A stretch of 64,000 nt of DNA from Acanthochromis polyacanthus. Taxonomy: Eukaryota > Chordata > Actinopteri > Pomacentridae. This document shows positions 45,205 to 56,259 of this stretch, piece by piece; positions within the stretch are counted from its first letter, which is position 1, and each line of letters opens with the position of its first letter. The DNA is taken from positions 1,988,467 through 2,052,466 of the forward strand of contig NC_067113.1 of the NCBI RefSeq assembly GCF_021347895.1. The letters run 5' to 3'. The position numbers and the translations under genes are program-made. The notes below the pieces were generated by a model that worked only from the letters and a program-made list of their open reading frames with translations, did not search any database and was not told where the DNA came from.

Positions 45205-45961
45205 TGTCAAGTTCTGTGGGTGTTTCGACACAGCTTTGCTCAAACTTGAAAAAAGCCTGTTTGGCCATGAGAGTCACAAAGGGACAACTCACTCTTCTTT
45301 CTTTCCTTTGTTTTATTGTTGATTTTGATTCAAAGGTGGAATGAAAGGTGACAGGTTGGTAACCTTCAATAAAACAAAGGGACAACTCACTCTTCTTTCT
45401 TTCCTTTGTTTTATTGTTGATTTTGATTCAAAGGTGGAATGAAAGGTGACAGGTTGGTAACCTTCAATATGAATTAAAAAAGACACACATTAGTATTTTC
45501 TAACATCATGTGTTCTTTCAATCAAATAAATTAAATTTACACTTTTACGAAATAAATTTAAATTGACTTTCAACTTAATCTTGAGTGTGAACCAAATTCA
45601 TTAAATTAAACCTTAATTTCTTTATACAAAATGAACCAATAAACATTTCAAGTTCTTCACCCAAAATAAACATTTAAGTCTTCTTTTTCAGTCTTACCAG
45701 TTGCGTCCTTACGGTCCAAACAGCAGCTGTGTCTTGTTTTATATGATGACCACGCTCAAAGGAAGACTGACTGAACTGATCACCAAACATTTTATGGCAT
45801 GCTGGATGAGACGGTGCCCAGGTAAATTGTGTCCCTGTGGAAGCACTGGTTGCCGTTTTTTGGTTCCACTCCTTTGCTGATGATGTTGCCCCTTCAGGCC
45901 TGGAGTGTGCCTTACATCCACCAGTTGGTGTGCTTGGGGATGCTCTGCCTTTGACTTTGCA
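45205..45961 (-). repeat. 5' LTR of the BEL/Pao element (757 bp) with a 98-bp tandem duplication
   Basis: Starts tgtcaagttctgtgggtg and ends gactttgca just before the cacat duplication. A 98-bp unit (45276-45373) is directly repeated at 45374-45471. The remaining part, including the stretch that reads ccagttggtgtgctt near the end, is missing from the 3' LTR. Confidence 0.78.
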
Positions 45962-45966
45962 CACAT

Positions 45967-46974
45967 AAACAGCATGTATGTTTCTGGAGTAAAACAGCCC
46001 CCTATATTTAGGACAGAAAAAACAAAAATGGACCTTGGACTTATTTTTTTTACTTTTATTTGAAATGCGATGCACAGCATCTCTTTCCCTGATCTGCACT
46101 CTCTCATCTCCCAGAGTCTCTCTGTTCTCCTCCTTGTATAGTGAAATTAAGCTAATAGTAAAGCATATAGATAATTAGTAAAATGTAATGAAGATGTCCT
46201 GTTTAGAATGAAGTCCATTGGTATCTGTTAAGTGTACTTCTGAAGAGCATTTAATGTGGGGAGAACACATAACTTCCATGACATATATGTAAAATTATAT
46301 TGTGAATGGAATGTTTTTCTTTGTCAGCTTTACAGGTGCTGTTTTGTGTGCCACTATTTTCTGTTTGTTATCTTACCTGGTTCTTCCTAAACTTGCACTC
46401 TCTTTGCCTTCCCCTTTTTCATCTCTCCCTCTATGGACTGACAATCATACACAAATAGATTGCATTCAACTATATGAAAAAATTACATAATTATGAAAAA
46501 ATACCAATAAAAATACGAATAAATAATGTCCTCACTCTGTTTGTACTGTCAACCTAAAGGAATACAACCAAACAATGAGTTTTATATTTAATAAGAGATA
46601 TAAACATTGATACATTGATCCAAGATAGACCATTTGATCTTACACTCTTACCTGAACCTGGCTCTTTTTTTTTTTAAAAAAAACAACAACAATCGATGTC
46701 AATCCTATGCTGCCTGTCTGTCTATACACACACACACAAGTGTGTGTGTGTGTGTGTGTGTGACACTAGACATTAGCTTGTCTCAGTCCAGTTCAAACAG
46801 ACACTAACCACCTGTAATGTTTGCTAGCTAGAAAAAACCCTCAGCTATCTCCTACCTAACAACATAAACAGTAACCTATGATTAAATGCAGCAAATATGA
46901 GGACTTGTAATGGAAATGTGTTGGTACTGAGTGGTAGAAATTAGGAATTGTGCCACATATCCTGGTTTAAACCA
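45967..46974. other. interior of the hAT-like element
   Basis: Non-coding, A/T-rich, with a TG microsatellite (46729-46762). No transposase frame. Confidence 0.45.
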
Positions 46975-46979
46975 GGTAC

Positions 46980-47627
46980 TGTCATGGCCCCTCCCTCCTC
47001 TGTGCTGCACTCCTGGCCAGCTGTCAGCTGTGGCTGATTGGGAGTGGCTGTGGAGGAGCACAGCTGCTCCTAATCTACAATCAGCAGCTCTTAAAACCTG
47101 GCTCTCCCCACCATTCGGCGTTGGGTCACTGACCGAGATGCTTTTAGTTTGCTCTGTTCAGTTGCTGCCGCTGACGCTCCACCAACCTCTCTGCTCCGGT
47201 CTCCCCCTCCCGCTCTGGATTTCCCCGTCTGCCCTGTCCTGCACGACCCAGCTCCGGAACTCTGCCTCTGCCCTGGCATCACAGCCCTCAATCCCCGCTG
47301 TGTCCAGGCAGCCACCCGCCCGGTTACCCCGCTCTATCCTGCCCAGCCCAGCTGCTCTGTTCCTGGAGCCTCTTCCACCTGTCTGTCCCTGCCTCGGCTC
47401 CCGATCCCTGAACCTTTTAGTTTGCGAGTTATATCAGTCCTTGTGTTTAGTTTAAGCCCGTATCGCGGCATGTTTTAGTGTTCTTAGTTTAGTTCGAGCC
47501 CTGTTCAGTTTATTTTTGTGCCTCCCGTGTGGAGTGTTTTTGTGTTGAGTTCATTTATTAAATCATTAAGCATCCGCCTGCCTCCGAGTGCCTGCTTTTG
47601 GGTTCACAAAACTCCCGCATTCTAACA
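46980..47627 (+). mobile_element. solo LTR (family L1, copy 2), 648 bp
   Basis: Runs TGTCATGGCCCC to TTCTAACA with perfect 5-bp duplications ggtac (46975-46979 and 47628-47632). Same family as 9078-9623 and 54167-54827. A proline- and cysteine-rich 174-codon frame across it (46931-47455) is a compositional artefact. Confidence 0.85.
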
Positions 47628-47695
47628 GGTACTTACACCACTACCGCACATTAGCTTCTCTGGGAGACAGCGATTAGCTCTGTGCAGGTAGAGGC

Positions 47696-48306
47696 CAGTG
47701 TTGCTAACTCCTCAGTGAGGTAAGTAGCTATTGGCTGTCCTAAAAGTCGCTAGAAGTCGCTAAATGATGTCATCACCTAATTTGCATAATTTCCAGTTTG
47801 CATGTAATTGTAACCAATGTTGTAGGAGAGAGGAATAATGTCGTGGGAGAGACAAAAAAAATGAGTGGGAAAAAAACCATCCAAATCATGTTTTTGAACT
47901 CGAGCCTAAATGCAGGGATGTATTTTAGTATGACAGTGAAGAAACATTTTCATTTATATCCCGCTCTGTAAGCCAAGACGGGGTCTGCAGCGACTTTGCA
48001 CATGCGCGATGCATCTGACGCCTGGCTGCGGAGTGATGTGGGTCTCCTCCAAACAGACAATGGGATGCTGTGGGTTCATACACGGGCTGCCTGTGAGTAC
48101 TTTGGGACGGGGAGGAGCTCACAGCAGCACCTGCTGCTTTTTGAGGGCAGTAGCTGCAAAATGATACAAGCTTTCATGTCAGAGTCTCTAAAACACCAGA
48201 AAAAGTCACTAGATTTGTCACTAGTCACTTTTGACAAACAAAAGTCACCAGGAGGCTTTGGAAAGTCGCTACATTTAGTGAGAAAGTCGCTAAGTTGGCA
48301 ACACTG
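47696..48306. mobile_element. non-autonomous hAT element, 611 bp
   Basis: Ends cagtgttgctaac and ttggcaacactg are inverted repeats, with perfect 8-bp duplications gtagaggc (47688-47695 and 48307-48314). Subterminal aaagtcgcta units recur in direct and inverted form (47750-47765 and 48255-48295). No coding sequence. Confidence 0.9.
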
Positions 48307-48589
48307 GTAGAGGCTCAGAGCCCAAGTTGGGAAACATGGGCGGGATCAAACCGTTTTTGAGGCAAGATGGGGGGTACTGTATTTTTGTTTTTAAAACATT
48401 ACGTATCAATCAAGTTGTATGGTTTTACACTTTTCTGGTTTGTTCAAAGAAGGACATGCAATACAAATAAATAAATCTCTCAAATTTTAGGGGTGCTGGG
48501 ATTCAAATTAGGGGCGCTTGAGCACCTCCCAAAATGGGCTAGAAACACCTATGAAAGTGTGTGTAAACTTTTGACCACAACTGTATCTG

Positions 48590-49045
48590 TATAAGTTTGT
48601 CTGGTGAAACTGCATGATGAACAAGTCAAAAGCTTCTTAGACAAACCAATAATGTTATAACATAGAGAGTATCTCAGAGATAAGACGTTGGATAAGACTA
48701 CCAAGAAGCCAGAGAAGCCTTTGTCTATGGCAAAACTAGCAACTGATTTAGCCACTGATGTAAGTGATAAAATACAGGCTGACTCTTTGCTAAACAAATG
48801 ATACTCTGTGCCTTATTTCTTCAGTTGTTCTTCATGTTACATTAAATACACCACAGCATTTTAAGCAGAGATGTAAAAAAAAAAAAAAAGGCATAATTTT
48901 AGGGCTGGAGCAGATGACTGATCAAGGTGAACTGTACAGCTGATTGATTTATCAGCCAATCATGCCGATCAGTCAAGACCAAATAACCACATTATTAAAG
49001 TCACTGACAACTTAAGTCAGCTGAGGAACCTTGGGTCCTGGCATC
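48590..49045. other. non-coding sequence downstream of the Tc1 nest
   Basis: No gene or repeat boundary recognised. Confidence 0.4.
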
Positions 49046-49049
49046 CATT

Positions 49050-49880
49050 CAATTCAATTCTATTCAGTTTTATTTATACAGTACACATTCATAACATGTA
49101 TCATCTCAAGGTACTTCATCTGAAATTAGACCCCAAAAACCGAAAGTTTTTGTTGGATTAGAGTTAAGCAGTAAAAACTCCTCTTTAACAGGAAGAAATG
49201 TCTGGCAAAACCAGGCTCAGGGAGTGCAGCAATCTGCCTACACTGGTTGGGGTGAGGGTAAGGAGGAGAGAACAGAACAGCACATTGAAATCACACACCA
49301 ATTAGACAACGATAACTATTTGTACAGCCAGGAACTGCAGACCAGAAACATGCAGCTCCAGAGTGTCAGAGACACTTGCAGAGAGGACAAAACGCAAACT
49401 ATGGCAGAGAGAAGACACAGAGTTAGTGATTTGCAATGGTGACGTATAAATGTATGGTGAGAGAGACACAGAAGAGTAGAGTAGAGGTGCTCAGGGAAGG
49501 AACCCAGCAGTCTCAGGCTGTAGAAGCTCAACTGAGCAGCCTTACCTGTTGACTTTATCAAAAAGGAAAGCTTGAAGCCTAATCTTTAAAGCAGGGAGGG
49601 TGTCAGCCTCCTGAACCCAAACTGGGAGCTGATTCCACAACAGAGGAATTTGATAACTGAAGGATCTGCTTCCTATTCTGCTTTAGGAAACTTAAGAAAC
49701 CACAAGTAAACCTGGAGTCTGAGAGCAAAGAGCTCTGTTGACAGTGCTACCCAGGAGAAAGAGGCCATCCAAGCAACTTATTTCAAAGGTTCCTCACAGT
49801 AGAACTGGAGATCACAGCTGTACCACCCCGAGTAACTATGTATTTCACATTTCTGAGGTGTTTAAGGTAAAATATTTTAG
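49050..49880 (+). repeat. old fish interspersed repeat
   Basis: Begins with caattcaattctattcagtt and tttatttatacagtacac, then aacaggaagaaatgtctggc and accaggctcagggag and a ctggttggggtgagg block. This order is that of a very common fish repeat, here about 0.8 kb and diverged. Frames inside are not genes. Confidence 0.6.
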
Positions 49881-49929
49881 TTTCAGTTTTGTCTGAATAT
49901 AGCAGGATGGAAATTCATGTGGATTGTTA

Positions 49930-50215
49930 CTGTGACACGTTCCACTCACCTAAACATTGTTACAGAGCAAGCATAGCACACACAGCACAAGTTGAGGAAC
50001 ATGAAGAGTCTGAGGTGCTGATTTAGTCGAAAACCCATTGGAGAACCAAAAGAATCCACTGGCATGTCCTGGAACCAGCACCACAGGACACCCTCAAAGA
50101 TCCTGTGTTCATGTACTGTTGGGTCCAAGCTGCTTTGGTTGCACAAAGAGGACTTGCAAAATCTTAGGCAAGTGGTTTTATTGTTGCAGCTGAGCAGCGT
50201 ATATGCCATTTGAAA
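49930..50215 (+). repeat. end of a second old interspersed repeat
   Basis: Contains aaagatcctgtgttcatgta, agctgctttggttgcacaaa and ttaggcaagtggttttattg with a gcgtata end, the pattern of a widespread fish DNA element. The 90-codon minus-strand frame over it is spurious. Confidence 0.5.
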
Positions 50216-50219
50216 CATG

Positions 50220-52810
50220 ACATGGAATGCTAAAGATCCAATTCCTATTGTGTCATATAAAATATCACTTTATCAAATGGACTGCATAAAGAAAGTTAAT
50301 ATTGCCTAAGTTAAATAATTGTTTTTATCAGCCTCCATCTTACAAATCCTTCTAAAAATTTGTTGAAGAAATGAAAATTAAAATATCTTACTGCAAGGAT
50401 CATGGGTGTCATGTGTCAGGAGCAGAAAAAAAATCTTTTGTGATTCTATTTTCTGGCCTAACAAACGGAAGAAGAGAATTGCCAAAATAGGTTTAAGTTA
50501 ATTTTAAAACAGCATTACTCTTACAGAATTTGATTTTTCCATATTTCTTTATCTTTTTATTAAAAATTACAATCAGATGCAACATGAAAGGCCTCACAAA
50601 GCCAGTGTGGTAACATTGTCATGACAAATTGGTTTGCATATAAAGTGACATTTTCAAGCTTTTATGTTTTAAACCATTTTCATGTTGGGGAAACTGTCCC
50701 TTCATGTGTCTCAGTGTGACGTATCAGTATGTCTCAGTCTGGTGGAGCGTCATCCCCTCATGCCCTGTGTGCATGAATGTGTTTGATCAGCAATGCTCCC
50801 ACCCTGTCCGTCTCTGCCAGAAATGCTGAAAGTTATGTTTTGCGTACTCATTTGTCTTTCATTAGGTCCATCTGTGTGTGTTTAAAAGAGACAAACATAG
50901 CATCATAGAAACCTCACTTGTCCTTGGCAAAACGCTGTAAACCCGTAGTGACTTTGTGCCGGCCAAGGCAGGGACACACACACACAGCTGGCACAAAATA
51001 CATTTGGCTAACTGTCCTCTCTCATCTCGTCCTCTGACACTTCCACTGAGAGCGACTGTTTGTCTCTGCTGATATTACTTGGATTGATCACCACTGCCAT
51101 GTCCAAGACTTCAAGTCTCTCTGTGAATTTCCTTTTGACTAGCTTTCCCCTCTTTGGATTTCTCATTAACTAGCATGTCTTTACCTCCTGTTGTTCATTC
51201 AAGGTGGGATATTTTGAGAATGGACATTTTTGTGCATGGGTATGCACTTTCAGCTGGAGGCTGCTCTGTGTATGTGCATGCATTCAACTAAACAGCAAAA
51301 CCAAGAAAAAAGGTTAGTTTGTAGTGGCTTTCAGATTCTTTAAAATGTTATTTTCGATTACATTCTGCATCTAGAATTTCCTATGTTCAATTATGTTTAG
51401 CTGCTTTGCCAAATTAAACTCTAAGCTTAAGTGAAAACACAGTGTCAAAATTAAAATTGAGTGCACCGCCAGCTGCAGGGAACCTAAACAGCGAAAGGCA
51501 AAATCTTGTAATTGCTCCTGATCTACTCCTAAAAGTCTTTCAGTGGCATCCAACGTACCTCTTCCATTGTTTTAAGACACTGCTCACACTCCGCTAAACA
51601 GCCGATACTGAGAGACAAACCACATGAAGAGGGACATTTGTACAGCAGGGAGGCCGACTCTCACATAATCTTAGTTTTTATGCTTTCCAGCCCCGCAATT
51701 CATTCTTTCACATCGCTGTGAAAGAGTCGCATATGACTAACCAGGTTATTTCTGTCCCATGCAAAATTATAACATGATCCACACCAGAATGAATCAGAAT
51801 CAGGATGCAGATAGGGCTGTATGTGGGCTGGCGTGTTGTCGACTCAGGGCGTTTAACACATGAGAGGAACAACAATCATCACCTTGAGAATTCCGACATG
51901 TTGATGCCTAACAGCTATAAATGCAGATGTTTGCTCCTGGAATGACAGCTATCAAAATTCCCAGGTGCTCCTTTAGAACACTAAAGATTTGTGAACAAGT
52001 GACTTGCTGAGCTGAAAAATACAGTGAGAATGCACATAGTTGATTGTTTTGTGTCTGTTCTTTAGCGGACACAACTCTGAAGCGCTCCCCTAACTGTGTG
52101 GCAGTTCCTAAATTCCAGCCAGGCCTTCCTGCTAATTATGTTCACTATTATATTCTCTCTTGGTCTAAACACTGTGCACTAAACATTCTATAAATAATAG
52201 AGCAAATGCAATTCAAATAAATATTGTGTTATAAAAACGGGCTAGGACTTCCAGAAATAGATGTCGTAGTTATTAGCATTTGAACATCATGCCTATTAAA
52301 ATGTATAGAAATGGAACTGGGAATCTATAACACATGTATGCAAGCATATGATAAATATCGCTTGCCACTTAATAATAAATAAATATCTTTTTACAAAGTA
52401 GAAATATAAACACTTTGTAATAGGATTTAAAGAAACATATCTTCTCAGGATATTGAAGTAAAAAAAAACAAAATCATTGTCTCTCCAATTAAACTTTTGT
52501 TTGGTACCTGAACCACATACAGTTATTTTTATCACTCACTGTTTAATGAAGTAATATTATATTCCCACTGTTTTTGACTAAAATTGCATTTATGTAGTAA
52601 AGCTGAAGCTCTTTGAAAACATGGCAGCAATAGATAATGTTCTACATCTTACATCAGAGGTGAGCATAAGTTTAAAAATTATTCAGCATCTGTACATTGC
52701 ACTTTAAGGTGTCCTGATTTGTTTGTGTATATATGTTTAGACAGAGCTGAAGAACTCTAAAATACAAAGCTGTGTGGCACTCAGTCAAGTGATTTTAGAA
52801 AAAAAATAGA
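50220..52810. other. gene-free stretch, possibly regulatory
   Basis: No gene seen. Parts (50690-51250 and 51690-52200) are less A/T-rich, free of recognisable repeats and carry homeobox-like and bHLH-like cores, which could reflect conserved non-coding DNA. Confidence 0.3.
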
Positions 52811-52814
52811 AATT

Positions 52815-53060
52815 AAAGCTGAAAGCAGTGTTGGTCGAGTCCTCGCGTCCTTGCTGGTCAGTGAATCCAAGCATGAGAGTGAATGACACTCTGAAAGTGT
52901 ATTTCGGCCTATGGATGTGATGTGGACCAGACTCTGATCATACATATAAAGTTTCAGGCAGATTGGAGCATGTACAGGCTAGTCATAAAGCATTTCCTGT
53001 GTCATGGCGAATTGTCGAAGTTCTGCCAGCCTCCATGAACATTTATTGAGGCTGTCTCTA
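52815..53060 (+). repeat. interspersed repeat fragment
   Basis: Contains agctgaaagcagtgttggtc, gtgaatgacactctgaaagt and ggcgaattgtcgaagttctg, in the order of a common fish repeat. Limits uncertain. Confidence 0.5.
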
Positions 53061-53324
53061 ATATCTCTCCTTCTCCCTAACCTGTGGTAACGTGCACTCC
53101 TGCGACCTCTGTTCCACCAGCTACCACTAAGACTGTGAGTAATTTATGGTGTAGTTATTTTCTTGATATTGATATTTTACTAAACTTCAAATAGTAGTTT
53201 CATCATTACAGTTGTGTACAGTTGTAGATGTGGAGACTCCATCAGGTTCTGAGCCTTGCTGGCTACCAGCAGAGATGACAACATTGCAATGCACAAAATA
53301 TTAGGCATTGCAATTGTTACGACC

Positions 53325-53950
53325 TAACCTCTACTGTCAGCTGGATGTAACAAATAACCAGAGGTTATTTGGTTCAGTTAAGGGAATTTATTGCTCAGTA
53401 GCAATTGAACTAACTAAACATAATTGGTGTCTCCAAACACAGACATTTATTCACACAGTACACAAAGACTGAAATTACAGAATGCTTCTTCACAAAATTG
53501 GCGGACTGCTAACTGGAGCCCGTCTCCGCTAAGATTTCAGGCTCCACACCAAATTAGCAGCTGCCAACAGAAGCTCTAAATTGTCTGTGGTCACTACGGA
53601 CCCGACAGACCACATACACAAATTCAAACCATACACATAGAGGCACCAGGGCGAACTGGTCAAAACTGCCAGCCAAAACAGAGCTTGCTTGTAGTTTTAT
53701 ACTCTGGTGAGGTGATTGCTGGGGTCTTCTGGGAGGAGGAGTCGTGGTGGTGGACCAATCCGATGTACGGGGAGGATCAGGGCTGGAAAGAGGTCTGTAG
53801 CTCCAGGCTAATCACTCCTCATGACTGCCATGTGAAATCTGGAGCTCAGCCTTCAGCCAGGTGTAATCAATCCTTCTTTCCACAAGTCCTCCAGACACAG
53901 ATGCTGTACAATGTCCACTTCCATACACATGGCCACCAGAGGCTGTAGCA
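53325..53950 (-). mobile_element. probable solo LTR, 626 bp
   Basis: Starts TGTTACGACC and ends GCTGTAGCA, flanked by gcaat (53320-53324) and ccaat (53951-53955), four of five bases identical. No coding sequence next to it. Orientation is tentative. Confidence 0.5.
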
Positions 53951-54166
53951 CCAATGTTGCTATGTTTTTTTTTTTTTTATATTGTAGTGTTTTATGTAGT
54001 TGTGTTAAAATTATTTTTAATATAGTTACTGTCTATTGTACATATACATTTTACTCCTTTATTTCTTTGTACGTTTGTATTATACCCAATTAATCTGGAA
54101 ATCCTGTAATAAATTTGTCCTTTATTTCTGCAGCAGTGCTTTTGGTGTTATTTTTATGGAAGTATC

Positions 54167-54827
54167 TGCTCGGGCACGGGGGTTGTTGAACCCAAAAGCA
54201 GGCACACAGAGACAGGTGGATAATTGAACAAAGATTTAATGAACAAAACCCAAAGCAAACAATACAGGAAGTAATCAAAAATAAAGTAAAACTAAACCGG
54301 GCTCTAAACTAAACCAGAACAAGGAACAAAAACAGGCCACGACATGGGCTAGACAAAACACAAACGGAATGACTTACAACTTAAAGTCCAGCGACTGGGA
54401 GCCGAGGCGGGGACAGAGGGGGAAGTTCTTGGGGCAGGGCAGGCGGCTGCCTGAACGCAGAGGGGACCGGTGGCTGCTTGAACGCAGCGTGAACAGACGG
54501 CTGCAGGAATGCAGCAGGGACAGGTGGCTGTAGAGCCGAGGCAGAGGCAGAGGTCCAGAGCTGGGCTGGGTAGGAGAGAGCAGGTGGGGAAATCCAGAGC
54601 AGTGGGGGGCTGGAACAGAGTGGCTGGTGGAGCATCAGCAGAAGCAGCGACTACCTGAGCCATAAGCAACCCAGACAATGACCCAGCACTGAGTGGAAGG
54701 GTGAGCCAGGTTAAGTAAGCCATTGATTGCCAATTGCGTGCGGCTGTGCTCCTCGGCAGTCGCACCCAATCAGCCAGGGCTGTCAGCTGGCCAGGAGTGC
54801 AGCACAGAGGAGGGAGGGACCATAACA
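54167..54827 (-). mobile_element. solo LTR (family L1, copy 3), 661 bp
   Basis: Runs TGCTCGGGCACGG to CCATAACA with gtatc (54162-54166) and atatc (54828-54832), four of five matching. Carries the same GAACCCAAAAGCAGGCAC block as the other two members. The repeated cag-gaatgcagc-type units (54460-54540) explain the proline-rich frames on the minus strand. Confidence 0.8.
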
Positions 54828-54839
54828 ATATCTGTATAA

Positions 54840-55665
54840 TGAGGATCAAACAGACACAGACCTTCTTGTATAATCAGCCTAAATGACATGATATGAACAG
54901 CATTCCTTCAAAACCATTTCATAATCAAGCAAATTGGCCTTGTTATTTTTAAGAGTATCAAAATTAGTAGAAGAGCACAAAAAACAATAATTGTTTATAC
55001 AGCTTTGTCAATACCACATAAGAAAAAGCTGTTTTTCTGTGTGTCTGGTCAGATAGTATTACAATTACAATAGGCCACATATATTTTTTATGTCAAAATT
55101 AGTTATATCCGAAAGATTAACAACAATTGATTAAAGTTTTTGTTAGAAGATATTTGTTACGAGCCGGTATTCAACTGACAACTTTCATATCTGCAGCTTC
55201 CCCACAATCATTCTGTAAAATTACATATTTTGTCTAAATTATTGAAATTCAAGTAAGAAATTGCATTCAAGTTGATCAGAAAGGCAGCAAAGCTAGGAAA
55301 TGTTCTCAACTGGCCCCTTTTTTTCTCTCTTTTTGTCCTCATTTCCTAAACCTAACCGTAAGAAACCAACACTAACCATCTGTTTGAAAATGAGCTCTCA
55401 TATCAAAGTTTTGTTGTTGCTGTCCATTCACCTTAACTTCCTCTTTACAGTTGTGATAAAACATTTTTTTTCTTTTTCTTTTGCTCATATCAAAATCACT
55501 GAGGCACTAAAAGGTTTTCTTCCTTTAAACCTGATGATATGGTCGACTCTATTCTTGTTGTTAGGGCACTCTCAAACCCACATATGTCCATTGATGAGAG
55601 AAAACATTATGACACCACCTATGTAACGTGGCCTTTACATGATGTCAAAACTACTATGACTCACT
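54840..55665. other. non-coding stretch, no assignable feature
   Basis: A/T-rich. A 108-codon plus-strand frame (55300-55626) is phenylalanine- and leucine-rich and has no recognisable domain or splice context. Confidence 0.4.
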
Positions 55666-55669
55666 GACA

Positions 55670-55800
55670 CTACGGACCCCTGAAGGTGCCCTGCGGTATC
55701 AAGCACCAGATGCTAGTAGTTTGCAAGTTGCAAATTGGAGGCACCATGGTTCCAACATATTCCAGAACGTACCCCCTAAAAATTATGGTTTGGTCTTGTT
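55670..55800 (+). repeat. degenerate interspersed repeat
   Basis: ctgaaggtgccctgcggtat plus aagcaccagatgctagtag resembles the interior of a common fish DNA element. Short and old. Confidence 0.4.
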
Positions 55801-55943
55801 TGGACTACAGTGGAAAGAGACTCACCCCTTCTGGGAGGTGTCCATGCCATTTTGGAAATGCCGCTACACAGATTTGATGAGTTGGCCTTCGTCAAAGTTG
55901 ACAAAATATGTGAAATGTTGGCTTTAAGAGCCAAATACTCACT

Positions 55944-56252
55944 TTACTGCCTAATACATCCTACACCTTGACATTGGGTGTGAGATAAAAGTGATCCTGT
56001 AGCAACTAAGTGTGGTAGCACTTTCTGCCTAAGTTCCAGCAAATCAGACCCCATGTCCTCTGGCAGGTTGTGCAGCTCAGAATGCAGCACAGATAACGAA
56101 GCTAAAAGCTGCTGAAGCTGCTTTCTGAGTTTATCTTTAGAGCAGCTACAAACGCTAAAGAGAGCACCTACTGTGCAGCTGCTCAGAGGTTCACCTTTCC
56201 CTTGCAACCCCACATCAACCATTTTTTGACAATATGATTGTTTCTCTGACAC
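55944..56252 (-). CDS. isolated open frame, possible exon
   Basis: A 102-codon minus-strand frame of balanced composition includes KDKLRKQLQQLLASLSVLHS and LPEDMGSDLLELRQKVLPHL, which would form leucine-rich helices. A possible acceptor (gtgctctctttag) lies inside it, at about 56161, just before the helical part. No repeat overlaps it and no family is recognised. It could be one exon of a helical protein or chance. Confidence 0.25.
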   Translation of the reverse strand: MSEKQSYCQKMVDVGLQGKGEPLSSCTVGALFSVCSCSKDKLRKQLQQLLASLSVLHSELHNLPEDMGSDLLELRQKVLPHLVATGSLLSHTQCQGVGCIRQ

Positions 56253-56259
56253 TGTTCAG

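Larger units (their letters stand above)
38461..45961 (-). mobile_element. BEL/Pao LTR retrotransposon, defective
   Basis: Both ends begin tgtcaagttctgtggg-type sequence and the 5-bp duplication cacat flanks the whole (38456-38460 and 45962-45966). Reading right to left: 5' LTR, gag, protease, reverse transcriptase, RNase H, integrase remnant, purine-rich tract, 3' LTR. It is interrupted by a 591-bp TIR element (39984-40574) and a 463-bp foldback element (41300-41762), has many stops, and lacks the integrase core. It cannot be autonomous. Confidence 0.92.
38155..48552. mobile_element. hAT-like element nested in Tc1 and carrying three further elements
   Basis: The left end aggggggcgattctagg and the inverse of the right end (agaaacacctat) are imperfect inverted repeats followed by inverted gagcacc blocks. 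An 8-bp target duplication, acaagtgt (38147-38154) and gaaagtgt (48553-48560), matches at six of eight positions, and the Tc1 terminal repeat continues across it. Subtracting the BEL/Pao element, the solo LTR and the small hAT leaves about 1.6 kb without a recognisable transposase. Confidence 0.65.
36961..48583 (+). mobile_element. Tc1 transposon split by a LINE tail and a hAT-like element
   Basis: Left end cagttgtggtcagaagttta (36963) and right end taaacttttgaccacaactg (to 48583) are inverted repeats; TA follows on the right. A second inner copy of the subterminal repeat (aactctgattt, gtgattggaacagatact) is found inverted near 38100-38030. Removing the LINE tail (37657-38017) and the hAT-like element (38155-48552) with their duplications leaves about 0.84 kb, a deleted, non-autonomous Tc1 of a common fish family. 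Confidence 0.88.

Noticed and set aside
46931..47455. 174-codon proline- and leucine-rich frame
   Set aside because: It lies across a solo LTR with its own target duplication; the same pattern appears in the other LTR copies (9259-9680, 54349-54849).
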